Below, one piece after another: positions 44,345-55,473 of a stretch of 64,000 nt of DNA; within the stretch, counting starts at the first letter, position 1; every line of letters starts with the position of its first letter. The notes beneath the pieces are model-generated. The model did no database searches and was not told the origin of the DNA. It saw only the letters and a program-made list of their open reading frames with translations. The DNA is taken from contig JABSSW010000037.1 of the NCBI GenBank assembly GCA_018902385.1, positions 186,001 to 250,000 of the forward strand, in the 5' to 3' direction. This stretch comes from Physcia stellaris (Eukaryota; Ascomycota; Lecanoromycetes; Caliciales; Physciaceae). The translations under genes and the position numbers were made by a program.

Positions 44345-45607
44345 TTAAATGTGCGGAAGAACATCGGACCAAGATACTGTTTGGTAGGCACCTATCGGAA
44401 GTCTGCGAAGAGAGAGAAAGACCTGTACAATCAAACACATCCTGGCAGCCATATATACCAGTGTTGTCACGGTGCCTAGGAGGATTTGTATGTTAGAGAC
44501 TTTCTTCCGCTCCGCACTGATTTGCTCCATCTTCTCCCTCTTTCTTGGCCATAAATAGGAGAAAAGCAGGTAGAATTTCCGGTTACTGGTGATCCAAAAG
44601 ACTAGCATCGACCCTGCCATAGCTGCCGACGCGGCGCGCCATAATAAGAGTTCAGTATGAGTTGGGAAGCTGAAATTCCAAGCGGATAAATGTACGCCTG
44701 CGTACCCAGTCCAAACAAGAAACATGAAGAGCTGATCCAGCTTTGAATACTTCAATGCAAACACATCGTTTCGAATCCTCGTTGAAGGACCAACGAAGAT
44801 GGAGCGAGCTGGCCACAAAGACGTCTTCAGGATGATCTCAGACGTGAAGCTCGGACTGTTGACAGTGTCGATAAAGTCCAGTGGCGTTTGACGCCATGAA
44901 TACGCTACAGGGCTGATGCGCTCCAACAGTTCCGCCGTGCTTTCGTTGAGCCTAATGAATGAAGGTACTTCAATATCGGCCGGTTTGTAAAACCAAAGGA
45001 GCAAAGTTGCCACGGATGGAATTGCAAAGCCCAAGGTCGCGATCTCTAGAGCTGTGATTGGTAGATTCTGGATCTTTCTTCCCATGCACTGTAGGACTAA
45101 CCAACCGATTTGCCCACAAGCGAATATCTTCGCGAACTTGTCAGCTTTACTTTTATCCCAGATCTCTTCTTCAGTGATTGTAGGCAAGTCCATATAGCCA
45201 GTCGCCACGATATGTTGAAGTTGAGTTGCGTTTAAGGGAAACGCCTTGCTGTCTTTCGGCTGTAGCCACACGGCTCCCATGTTGAGATAGAAAGCATGTT
45301 GCATTGTCCAATGATATCCTAAATTCTTCATGGCTCGAACGGAACTTCTCGCTGCAACCCGCTGTGCAAATGCGGACGCGGTGACAACTTCTGGAACAAT
45401 GATGGCTGCGACCATCCACTTCGCTTTCCTTAGTTGGATTTGCCAGGATCGTTCTTCCAGAGCGGGTACATTGAGATGCAGGACTGTCCATGTCGCAACA
45501 AATATAGTGAAGAAGCAACTCCAAATAACGTCTAATGTGCCCCTTCCAGCAGGTTGATCAACCCAACCTGGGGCAAAAAGCGAAGGGCCTGAGTTGTTGC
45601 TATTCAT
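44345..45607 (-). CDS. Fungal multi-pass membrane protein, 420 aa, function unknown
   Basis: This is a single exon from ATG at 45607 to TAA at 44345. After a short lumenal-type start (MNSNNSGPSLFAPGW) come several hydrophobic helices: WSCFFTIFVATWTVLHLNVP, FACGQIGWLVLQCMGR, ITALEIATLGFAIPSVATLL, FMFLVWTGYAGVHLSAWNF, MAGSMLVFWITSN and ILLGTVTTLVYMAARMCLIV. The WTVLHLNVP motif typifies a large family of uncharacterised fungal membrane proteins. Its 3' end converges on the ABHD12-like gene, 119 bp away. Confidence 0.85.
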   Translation of the reverse strand: MNSNNSGPSLFAPGWVDQPAGRGTLDVIWSCFFTIFVATWTVLHLNVPALEERSWQIQLRKAKWMVAAIIVPEVVTASAFAQRVAARSSVRAMKNLGYHWTMQHAFYLNMGAVWLQPKDSKAFPLNATQLQHIVATGYMDLPTITEEEIWDKSKADKFAKIFACGQIGWLVLQCMGRKIQNLPITALEIATLGFAIPSVATLLLWFYKPADIEVPSFIRLNESTAELLERISPVAYSWRQTPLDFIDTVNSPSFTSEIILKTSLWPARSIFVGPSTRIRNDVFALKYSKLDQLFMFLVWTGYAGVHLSAWNFSFPTHTELLLWRAASAAMAGSMLVFWITSNRKFYLLFSYLWPRKREKMEQISAERKKVSNIQILLGTVTTLVYMAARMCLIVQVFLSLRRLPIGAYQTVSWSDVLPHI

Positions 45608-46972
45608 TAGGCAGGGATATCTGTAGAAGCTGGAGTCTGTTGCAAGACAGGGATGTCTGAAGAATCTTTAAGCATATAATATGGTGGGGCTTGCGAACAT
45701 CTAAGGGGTGATGGTAGCCATATTGAGACAGCTGCACGAAGCCCAAACCCCTACCATATTTCTTCCTTTAGAGTATCTCGAGGCCCAGTGGTTATAGTTC
45801 AGCATATATAAACCCCATTGCGGGTTCTGTCTTGAAGCACTTACCTGCATATGAGCATGAATATGCAAGCTTGAAATAGTCCGACTCAGCGCTTACATGA
45901 TCTTGAATATTGTCCCACTTAGCGCCGTGTTCTGGCCACCAGCTTAGATATCTGCTCACGGCAAGAATGGACAGAGGGGGCTGAAACATAGCCCCCAAGA
46001 AAATTGGTGCGCCCCCTGTGTGAAAAGTCTGGGCCTTTAGGAATCGCTCATATGTGAAGTTTTGGCTAGGAGAATCGCTGTGATAGCCGCGCAGAATCGG
46101 GGCTATTTAAAACATCAAGAGTCGCAACGACGGCGTACCCGACCAATATAGGATATTGATACAGACTTATAGAACAGCTCACCATAAGGATATCTATTCT
46201 CATAGCACTTTTTACAACGGAACAGTGCGGCAGGAGCACACAGTAAATAAGTAGATAGGGGAGGAAGATGACTAACTATAAATGTTCACCTTTCAGCATG
46301 TTCCACAAATACACCACTTTTGACACCCTGATGGCTATGGCGTGGAGAGGAATAGAAACATATAATGCCCGAGAAGATCTGCTGTGAACGCCAAATCATT
46401 AAACGTTCTCCATTGTTAAACCAAGTTAACGGTTGAAATAGATGTCATGCAATGGCATTGAAAGTGAATTTGTTTTCGTAGTAAGACCTCGCGACATAGT
46501 TCTGCTGTTTGCGTTTCGCAGTGGTCGGTTCCTTCGTTATTGGAAAGCCATGCGCAAGTTTTGCCCTGGATAAACGTCCAGCTATTTGGAAGCCTGGGAA
46601 GAATCCGGCACGGGTATCTTAACAACCTACTCAAAGAAAAAGCCATCTTCGTCCAGTGGAGTGAAAATCCAGATTACGCGCTGTCATGTTCCCAGCCACA
46701 CATAGACCCGTGCAGTCCAAAAAAAAGGTTCCTACGTATGCTTATGAAAGTCTGATCCGGAAGCGAGTACACAATTAGCTTTGGGGGCAGTAATCTCTTG
46801 CTGTTGGTATTGCAAGGTCAGGAATCACCTTTAACTTCATAGCGAGGCACTTCTCAAGTCGAAAATGAACAAGTGATGAGCGCGCTACTAGGCATGAGCG
46901 TGAACCGATCCATGGGTAGCCATTCAAGTATTCAAGTGGCTGCGCCCAAGGGCACAGTATCGTCCAGCCATT
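45608..46972. other. Intergenic region, 1.4 kb
   Basis: No supported gene was found. Several short open frames show no family pattern. Confidence 0.45.
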
Positions 46973-47703
46973 TCATGTAAGGATGTCAAAACCGACATCT
47001 TTGCAGACCATATCTTCCCCGTTGGTTTTAGCGAGATCATTAGGACAAGCACTCATGATGACCAGTACATCCATCTCTGCTCGCAATTCCACGGAGCCTC
47101 CCTTTGGCCCACAGGGTGCGGCGATCTGTATTTTACCAGACTTGACCGCCCGGTCCTGCTCCGGAGCTGCAGAACCTTGGATGTTCACAGAAGGCAAGGC
47201 CCAGGGTACATTCATAAAGAGATTCAAGGGAAGGGGGTTTGGATTCCGCTCCCTTGACAGTTATGATCCCTTCCCATGTAATTACACAGCTCTTCCTCCA
47301 AGTTCGTGGCACACGAACGGTGTCCCTCGCCGGGGTCAGGGTCACTGGGGAACTTGACACCTAGGTTTCGGTAACGAATTTCATCGCAAGCGGGGATCAG
47401 CGTGTCGTGTTTACCGCCGCCCTCAATCCACGTGTCTTCAGTGATGGTGAACATTGGCCGTCGGAGGTTTGAGAAAAGGACATCGTTGGGTTGAGGTATG
47501 AGACGGAGGTTTGAAACACGTGTCTGAGCGACAGATAAGAATTCGAGTTGCTCTGACGATGAAGCATCGGAGGAACGATCCACAGTTGGAGGCGAAAAGG
47601 CAAAGAAGTCTACCACTTGGGAGCCTGAAGGATTGTAGATACGGATACGTTGGCCTTCGGATAAGCGAATGCTGCGACCATGACGTGCTTTGATGAGATA
47701 CAT
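46973..47703 (-). CDS. DUF1989 family protein, 231 aa
   Basis: Minus-strand exons are 47703-47288 and 47252-46973. The start gives IKARHGRSIRLSEGQRIRIY, then NPSGSQVVDFFAF, LFSNLRRPMFTITEDTWIEG and GHRSCATNLEEEL. After the splice it reads PLNLFMNVPWALPSVNI, ELRAEMDVLVIMSACPNDLA and KTNGEDMVCKDVGFDIL. This is the DUF1989 pattern, seen in urea-carboxylase-associated proteins and many fungal proteins of unclear function. The 35-nt intron (GTGTAA...TCAAG) is very short; an alternative is a frameshift at that point. Confidence 0.78.
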
Positions 47704-48085
47704 CTCCGAGTTGTGCTTACTTGCCGGCGATGTATCATGGAAGAGGCCATGGCTCGCGTGAAGTTGAAAGACGGAATGTAGTTGAATACGCTCTTATCGC
47801 TAAAAGAAGGCCTAATTATAAGCAGTCTTCTAGCAGGAGCTTGGGCGCCTCGGCGCAGATCTCCACTAAAACAAGCCCCGGCAATTTACGATCTAGCTAA
47901 TTTTCGCGTATAAGAGCCGAACACAACACCTCGCCCGCTACCTAAAAGGTAGTTTATTCATCGGCACTGGACATAAAAAACATTTCCGCGTGTTTGTCAC
48001 TTGTAGTGATATATAACGCCTGGACAATGTCACAAATATCAGGCTGATCGAGTAGAAGATAGGCAGGCTGAAAAGCAGATTGGAG
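47704..48085. promoter_or_regulatory. Divergent promoter region DUF1989 gene / ADE12
   Basis: This is a 382-bp spacer between divergent start codons. The palindromic CTACCTAAAAGGTAG lies near 47939. No gene was seen. Confidence 0.4.
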
Positions 48086-50403
48086 ATGACTACAACCATT
48101 GTGCTTGGAGCCCAGTACGTAATTTGACATATGTGATAATCTGTCCTGCTGATTCGGTTTAGATGGGGAGACGAGGGTAAAGGTATGAATTATTCCGCTC
48201 ATTTTTCATTCTTTACTGAGGGTTGCAAAAGGAAAGTTGGTGGACATCTTAGCTAGGGAAAGCCAACTGGTCAGCGTCGTACGGTACCTCAATTCGACAA
48301 GTGCGGCTCATTCTTGATCTATAGGTCTGCAGGGCTGCTGGAGGAAACAAGCAAGTCTTGCTCGCCTCTTCAACGGCTGGTTTACTAATATAGATGATCA
48401 TCTAGTGCTGGGCACACGGTACATTGTTTCCCTTCACCGATGCATGGTAAATGTTAGGCTGATGTTGGTAGATCGTTGTCGACGGCATTACTTATGACTT
48501 CCATATCCTTGTATGGTCTTTATTCTGGTCTTATCTATTCTTCTCTTTAATTTCAGATCTTCTAGCCCTCTGGCCTCATTAGCCCGAAAGCCATGAACCT
48601 TATCGGCTCGTAAGTAATTCCAAAAGCCTGTCAACAGAGTGCATCTGTTGATCTGTCCTCAGTGGATGTGTGATTCACATACCTTCCCTCTTTTCCGAGA
48701 TGAAGACCCTAGAGGAGAAAGGTCTGCCGAACGTGGAGGGCAGAGTACTTATCAGGTATGAAATTATGAGCTGATGTCGAACAGCGCCCAACTAATTTTG
48801 ATTCATAGCGAACGAGCACAGATATGTTTTGATCTACACGTTGTTGTGGATGGACTAGAAGAGGGCGGCCGTGAGGATGGTGCGGAGAAAGGTAGAGTGA
48901 TCGGGACTACCAAAAAAGGTAACGCAATGCTCTACATGTGCAGTCAGAATCACACTTCTCATTACTTGTAGGCATTGGTCCATGCTACTCGGATGCTATT
49001 GCCAGGCGTGGTGTCCCAATGTGGATGCTATTCAGTGGCCACGATGAAAATGGGGTCGGTGAGTGGGAAAGACGACTGAGAGACCTCGAGAAAAGTTACA
49101 AAAGGCTCTACCCCGGCGGTTTGGGTGGTTACAGTGTAGAAGAAGAGATCGCAAGATTCAAGGTTCTTCTACCCCACGGCTCTTTACATGGGTACCCTAC
49201 TTCAGTCCATTGCTTTCTGACATAGAACAGTCCTATCTAGAGAGATTGGAGTCTCTAGTTGTTTCTCCGACGCCACTACTTTCATCGTCAACATCAAAAG
49301 GCTCCGATTACAAGGTACTTGTCGAAGGCGCAAACGCATTGATGCTGTAAGTCCACCATTCGATGTAAATGATTTTTGACTTTGTAGGACCCGGGCTGAT
49401 TCAATTCTAAGCGATATCATCTCAGGTGTATGTCTTCCAACCAACCCTTTTCGAGAGGCGCTGGCTTCGAGAACGCATCTGTGCACAACGACAACTGACA
49501 CTCTTAGACCTATCCTTTTGTGACGAGCTCGAATACCGGCACTGCAGGAGTCTTTGCCGGATTGGGAGGTCTTCGAATGAAGTCGATAGAGCGTATCATT
49601 GGTGTCGTCAAGGCTTATACTACGTACCAATCCCTACATTATTCTTCAAAGAAAGTTTTGCTAAGACCTCAGTAGTCGTGTTGGCGGAGGGTATGCGACA
49701 AGAGTTTCCTTGTTCCAGAACGTTATCAAGTCTTAATCTGACTCTTCCAGTCCATTCCCTACAGAACTTGCCGATTCCCCAGAGGGAGAGACCTTGCAAA
49801 CTATTGGCCGGGAATTTGGAGTAACTACGGGCAGAAAGCGCAGGTGCGACCCCTTGCCTCTGCCTACCTTTCATATTAGCAGTATTGATAGTATCCTAGA
49901 TGCGGCTGGCTCGACCTAGTGGTTGTCAAATACAGCTCGGAAGTCAACGGCTACACAGCGATCAACCTTACGAAACTTGACATTCTGGACTCCTTCTCTG
50001 AGATCAAAGTAGCCACGGCTTACTCGATCATCTCTCACGATGGCACCGAGGTCGAAAAGCTTCCCACCTTCCCAGCAGACCTTGGAATCCTTGGGGGGAC
50101 TTCTCGAAAGGGCAAATTACATGTTGAGTACAAAACGTTCAAAGGGTGGAAAACAAGTACAACCGGGTGTCAGAAATGGGAAGATCTACCTACGGAGGCG
50201 AAATCATATGTGGAGTTTATTGAGCAATATGTGGAAATACCAATCAGTCACATAGGTCAGTAAATCTCCCACATGCGTTTATACGGAAATGACTGACCCC
50301 ACCTGCTACAGGCACTGGTCCGAAGAGGTATCGCCTTCCAATAGCATATGTTTAGTGGACTTTTATGCTAACATACTTTAGGGAGGACATGATTGAGCGA
50401 TAG
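48086..50403 (+). CDS. ADE12: Adenylosuccinate synthetase, 17 exons, one apparent frame break
   Basis: Exons: 48086-48114, 48163-48182, 48232-48269, 48325-48350, 48406-48418, 48472-48510, 48566-48609, 48663-48755, 48809-48918, 48972-49346, 49412-49427, 49508-49623, 49676-49690, 49751-49843, 49900-50255, 50312-50327, 50382-50403. The protein opens [20 protein letters not shown] (GTP loop), then [60 protein letters not shown] and GWKTSTTG. The enzyme makes adenylosuccinate from IMP and aspartate in AMP synthesis. All phases fit except exon 10, where the frame slips by one base near a CCCC run (49172-49175): sequencing error or real mutation. Intron 4 is GC-AG. GTTKKGIGP replaces the usual GTTGKGIGP. 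Length would be about 473 aa. Confidence 0.88.
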
Positions 50404-51509
50404 GCTGGTCACCCGGCCAAAGATCCAATATGCCGCAATGGCTCATTATGCTTTGTAATTTACACTAGATTTTCTGTGCCTTTACTCAAGCACTCAAGAA
50501 CTCAACCAATGGAGAATGTGCAGAAGATACAGTGCCGGCCATGGATCGAGCTGCCTGTACTTTGTCACTCACTGTGATCGTAATGCTGCCATGGCTGTCC
50601 AGCGTGACCTTGGATTGGCCTCCTTAGATGATACTACAAAGCCCTCCCAAAGTAGGCTCAAGAAACGGAGAGAAATAGCTTACAAGTGTTAGAGAGGGAA
50701 TCGGATTGGAGGGTGGTGTAAGCTGGTTTTGACGACCTCCACGAATTTGGGAGCACCATCGTATGCAAGCTTCAATTCTCTGTTTCTGAATCCATCGATA
50801 ACGCTACCTGGCTAGGTGTTTTCTCCGGCCTCGGTTCTACAAAACCCACACTGTCGCTTGGGAAAGCATACGCCGTGGCCAACAAAAATATGCATCGATG
50901 GTCTAGCATGATGCAATTGCGACGCTCCAACTTCGTCCAAAAATGCTACTTCAAGGACTTGGGTTTCACCATCGATAAGACGTATTCCCTTCTTCAGGTT
51001 CAGGTTGAAATATAGGAAATTTACTGATTGAATCATCTTTCCCTCGAGATTTCCCTACGTTGGGTAGTCATGTATCCGCAAGCGGTCATTGCATGACATG
51101 GATCCGGAGCATGGGATGTCCATCGCTGCCTTCCCATCTTCGCCACTGGACGTGCGTCAAATTGCATCACATAGGCAAACATGCTCGACAATTCCCCCTG
51201 ATTACTCTCTTGTTCCTTCGCCGCGTTACTGGTGCTTGAGATTCAATGATTAAAGGTATCTAAGTTCTTTTCCATACCTTCAAAGTCCCCCACCAGTACT
51301 TTTCATACCTTGAGCCTAGAATACATTTTGTTTCTCGAAGGGCTCCACATTCAAATGGTTTCCAGCGTGTTACTCTTCACAATGGGTCCCATATCCAGCG
51401 AGATGTCGACTTTTGCCAGTCAGTGACGCTGGACGCGGGTTCTAGCAACGGTCACAGATTACTGCATCAGGATTTCGAATCGAGGTATCTGACAAAATGA
51501 AAAAGGTCT
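50404..51509. other. Intergenic region downstream of ADE12
   Basis: No gene was recognised on either strand. Confidence 0.5.
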
Positions 51510-52182
51510 GGGACTTGACGTGCAGCCACTTCAAAGACGGAGACGAGATGTCCTCTCCACTTCAAGGCGCTGGCATGAAGATTCTTAGCTGAGCATCAAA
51601 CGGGCTAGGAGGAGTTCACCTTCCGCATCTGAATCTAGTTTTAGTGACGACAGTCCTCGAGGTTGGATGCTGCTTCGGCTACAGGGTCTTAGCATGGTAA
51701 TAAGCACGAGAACCGAGAATATTACTTTACCCTGAAGCTAGGCCCCGAGATGTTCGCGGCGAATCGCATAAGGTTGGACAAATAAGGTCTTAACGATCGA
51801 ATCGAGCTTCTGGAAAGGTCAGCGAAGGAGTCGATTTCGTTCGTGGACGCCAACAAGGATAGCTATGAGGGCTATGTGGGCAATGTGAAGTCAATGCTTA
51901 ACATGAACTCCTTGGCTCCCAGGGGGTTTGTGATGTGCGATAACGGTCGGTGCCTCTCTCCCCAGTCCTCTTTGACTGAAGTCAGAGATGCAACAGATCT
52001 TCGCGCGCGGCATAACGATCTCCGAGGACGCCATCGAACAGGGACAGGACCTTATCGAACCTAGAATGAGAAAATCTTGAAGAGATTTCAAGGGCTTCTG
52101 CAAGAACCATCCTGTACTCATGCCGGTCTATGATGGAGCCACCGAAGCCATCCAAATCCCTCGAGTCGGAGGCGTGAATTAG
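51510..52182 (+). pseudogene. O-methyltransferase pseudogene (class I SAM-dependent, CCoAOMT-like)
   Basis: Family motifs occur in the right order but with breaks. They are EMSSPLQGAGMKIL (about 51545), SAM-binding motif I VLEVGCCFGYRVLAW (about 51653) followed by stops, TLKLGPEMFAANRIRLDK and a stop, GLNDRIELLERSAKES, FVDANKDSYEGYVGN (about 51840), LAPRGFVMCDN, and the C-terminal FCKNHPVLMPVYDGATEAI ending near 52182. Fungal relatives methylate small phenolic molecules with S-adenosylmethionine. At least four disruptions (stops and frame changes) show that it is dead. No intact copy lies in the window. Confidence 0.78.
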
Positions 52183-52832
52183 CTCCCCTCGCCTCGGGGG
52201 AAAGGCGCATGCTTTTGGAGGAAATGGATACATAGATAGAGAACCACGGAGGCAAACCTGTTTTTGGAGTTGAATGGTTCCCCACTGGCAGCACATCCTT
52301 CCATTCATTCATTCATGCTTTCTTTGCCCTATTAATCGATTTCCCTCTTAGGGGATGTTTGCCAAAGAAGACACCCGGAAGGTTCAATGGATAAGAAATG
52401 GGGGATTGAGAGGTCTATGTGCTGTTGTAACTATTTGTTCTCGATTTCGATTGATTGAATCTCGAAGGGCACCAAGGGGTGCTACCTCAACCCTTGCATG
52501 TACTGAATTGTGAGAAAGCGAATGAGACACCACCAAGACGGCTGCTGCCAGCTTTCATGATCGACGTTTGAGAAAGGGACTCGACTCAAGATGGAACAGG
52601 GTTCAAAAGACAGCTAGCTAAGAGTCCAGCCGGCACTACCTATCTATCAGCGTGTGAATGTATCCAATCACGTTTAATTCCCGCCACCCACATTCTTTGC
52701 GTAGTGAATTTGGTCTGATATAGAGCTTATCAATTATAATTGTCCTTGAAGCTTCTCCTCCTATCTTAACCCCACCGCCCTCCCTCGCTCCGTGTACAGC
52801 ACACCGCCACGAACGAAGCCTCGTTGCTCAAC
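52183..52832. other. Intergenic region upstream of the agmatinase-like gene
   Basis: No gene was seen. It should hold the promoter of the gene starting at 52833. Confidence 0.5.
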
Positions 52833-54820
52833 ATGCAAGTGATGCTCGCTGTTCTGCTGCTTGCTCTGCACCATGTTGGTGCCGCCGATGTCTTTCCTCC
52901 TGGACCACTGGCGATGGAATCGGTACAGAAGCTTCTGGCGCAGGATGACGATATTGACATCACCACCGGGAGTGCATTCTCCGGCCTGACAACATTTGCT
53001 CGTTTGCCCTACTCCAATTGCTTTGTCGACGATGGTGTGGCCGAGTATGACATTGCTATACTGGGAGCGCCATTCGATACCGTGCGTAATTTCCCTGTCT
53101 TTTCTTATACCCGAACGTAGCTAGGATTGGGTGCATCGTCTTTGTAGTTGCTCGGAGCCTCTCGGATTGCGAAGGGTTGCGCCATCGAACACTTTTGCAC
53201 ATAATCCTCTGAACCATGGAATTCGAACGTTATATTTTCCAAATCTGGTGGTTGCGTCAGTTTACGGGCCAAAATTATTTCGAGGCCCGGTTTTTAACCT
53301 AACCTCAAGCAGCTGTGGTGAGGGTATTGAGCTCGTTGTCCATGTTTGCCGTGCGCTTGCATTGGCGATAGTGCTAAAGTCATGGTAACTGATGCTATCC
53401 CTTGATTAGGGGGTTACTGCACGACCAGGAGCTCGCTTTGGCCCACAGGGCATTCGACAGGGCTCTCGCCGTATGTCGGATCCAAGTTGGGATATCTATA
53501 CAGGTAGCTACATTGGTCGCTGCTGGAAGACGAAACTGACTGACTCAGGGGAGAACGTATTCCACGATTGGGCCAGGATCATAGATTGTGGGGACGCTCC
53601 ATTGACCTTCCTTGATAACACTGTTGCCCTCAAGCAGCTCGAGAAAGCACACAAAGTACACCGAAAGCTAGTGTGACTCAAAACGTGACTCACCACAGCC
53701 TAGGTGATCGCAGCTCGCAAGCCCAGAGATACATCGAGATCGGCAAAGCCAAGAATTGTTACGCTGGGAGGTGATCATACGACCACACTAGCTGCACTTC
53801 GCTCAGCTGGACCACTGTGGGGCAAGGTTTCTGTTATTCATTTCGACTCTCACATAGGTATGTCTCCACATTTGCCGATGGACCAAGTCCTTAAATCTCG
53901 CTCACCTCTGTCCCTTCAGATACATGGGACCCAAGCGTGCTCGGTAAGTCCCAGGCAAGATCAGAGGGCCGGAACTGAACAGTAGCTCAAGGCGGTGGAC
54001 TGTCACACTATGCGTAAGCTCGAAAATCCAGTCCCGAAGGTAATGCTCAATGCTCGTCTAATTTATCCAAAACCAGCGGTGTCAACCATGGTTCGTCTAC
54101 CAATCTTTTCAATCCTGAGCGGAGCCAAACTCAAGCAACGGGCAGGAACCTTTCTCCACCTTGCACATGAAGAAGGATTGATACGCAATTCTTCAATCCA
54201 TGCCGGTATCAGGGCGCCGTTGATCAGGCGAAAAGGCGACATGCGCAATGATATTCGCTGTGGGTTTGAGACTGTGACAGCCAGAGACATTGATCGTATC
54301 GGCGTCTCCGGAGTGATCGAGAGAATCCAAGACAGGGTCGGTGATTCTAAAGTGTACGGTAAGTCATGGTAGACGAGCTCCACAGGGTGTTCCGCTTATC
54401 AGCCATGTTCACCTGACCATAAACCCTCCTCGTGGGATGAACTTCGCGCACTCGGCGAACAACATGGTGCTAACCTGACTGGTCGGTGTAGTCTCGGTGG
54501 ATATCGATGTCCTTGATCCTGCATTCGCCCCAGGTAAGAGCACTCGGTATTGACAGCAGCTGCTCACAGGCTGTTCAAGCTCGAGTTGACAATTCCGCCA
54601 CATCGAAGCAAGCTGATGCAGTGCAGGCACGGGTACCGCCGAAGTTGGAGGTTGGTCTACGCGGGAGCTCTTATCAATTCTTGACGGTCTTGCCGGTCTC
54701 CACGTCGTGGGTGCTGACGTTGTCGAGGTGGCGCCAATCTACGACAATGCAGGAGAGACGACGGTGCTGGCAGCAGCAGATGTCGTTCACTCTCTACTAA
54801 GGTTGATGATACATAAATAG
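52833..54820 (+). CDS. Secreted agmatinase-like ureohydrolase, 370 aa
   Basis: Ten exons: 52833-53081, 53410-53503, 53549-53655, 53704-53857, 53920-53943, 53992-54013, 54077-54090, 54146-54358, 54492-54533, 54627-54820. A signal peptide is clear ([20 protein letters not shown]). The arginase fold shows [20 protein letters not shown] and the binuclear manganese ligands: His in LGGDHTTT, Asp-x-His-x-Asp in FDSHIDTWDP, and Asp-x-Asp in [18 protein letters not shown]. The tail [20 protein letters not shown] is diagnostic. Agmatinases convert agmatine to putrescine and urea; fungi have secreted paralogues whose substrate is uncertain. The first intron (328 nt) is the longest. Confidence 0.92.
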
Positions 54821-55473
54821 TACAGTGCCAGCGGCCATCTTTTAGACACGGACATCAATCAGCTGAGATTTGACATGATGTGCAACTGTCTCGGCAGCCT
54901 GCAGAAGCCACAGATGCACTGGCCTGATTCCTGTGAGCTGGGGGTTCTGAAAAGTACATGAACACGATGTCTTGATGTATCCCAAAGAATTCAATTATTA
55001 CGATCTAAAAAATCACAGGAAAGTACATTTGGGCGTAACGAATAGATGGGTCACTGATCTCATATCCCATGATTTCATGCTGCTTTGCCAAATGTTTTTT
55101 TTTCTCTCTTTCGTTCAAGACTCTTCAGCACGTGAAAATGATTGCCAAGAGCCAAGCTGCCAAGCCTGGCCACTCGGGAGTCGGCTGCGGCTATATGGGC
55201 TAACGGGACCTCCTCCGCATTCCGCCTTTCAGCTTCAAAGTGATGTTTGCTAGTAACCCAGGGCATCGATCTCGCATATCATTAACACGAAGGACCGAAT
55301 CCAGATCGGAACTCGAGGAGCTGAGATCCGCTGCGAAAGACCGAAGCTACGATAGCAGAACTGCTATTTGCCACTGTCCTGCAGCAAGCTGTGAAGCCGC
55401 GATAAGGCGTTCAGCTGGAAGGGAATCAAGACCAGCCAGACACAACGTCTCGTCGTAGAACCTGTGGATCGCG
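54821..55473. other. Intergenic region upstream of DAP1
   Basis: No gene was seen. It should hold the DAP1 promoter. Confidence 0.5.
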
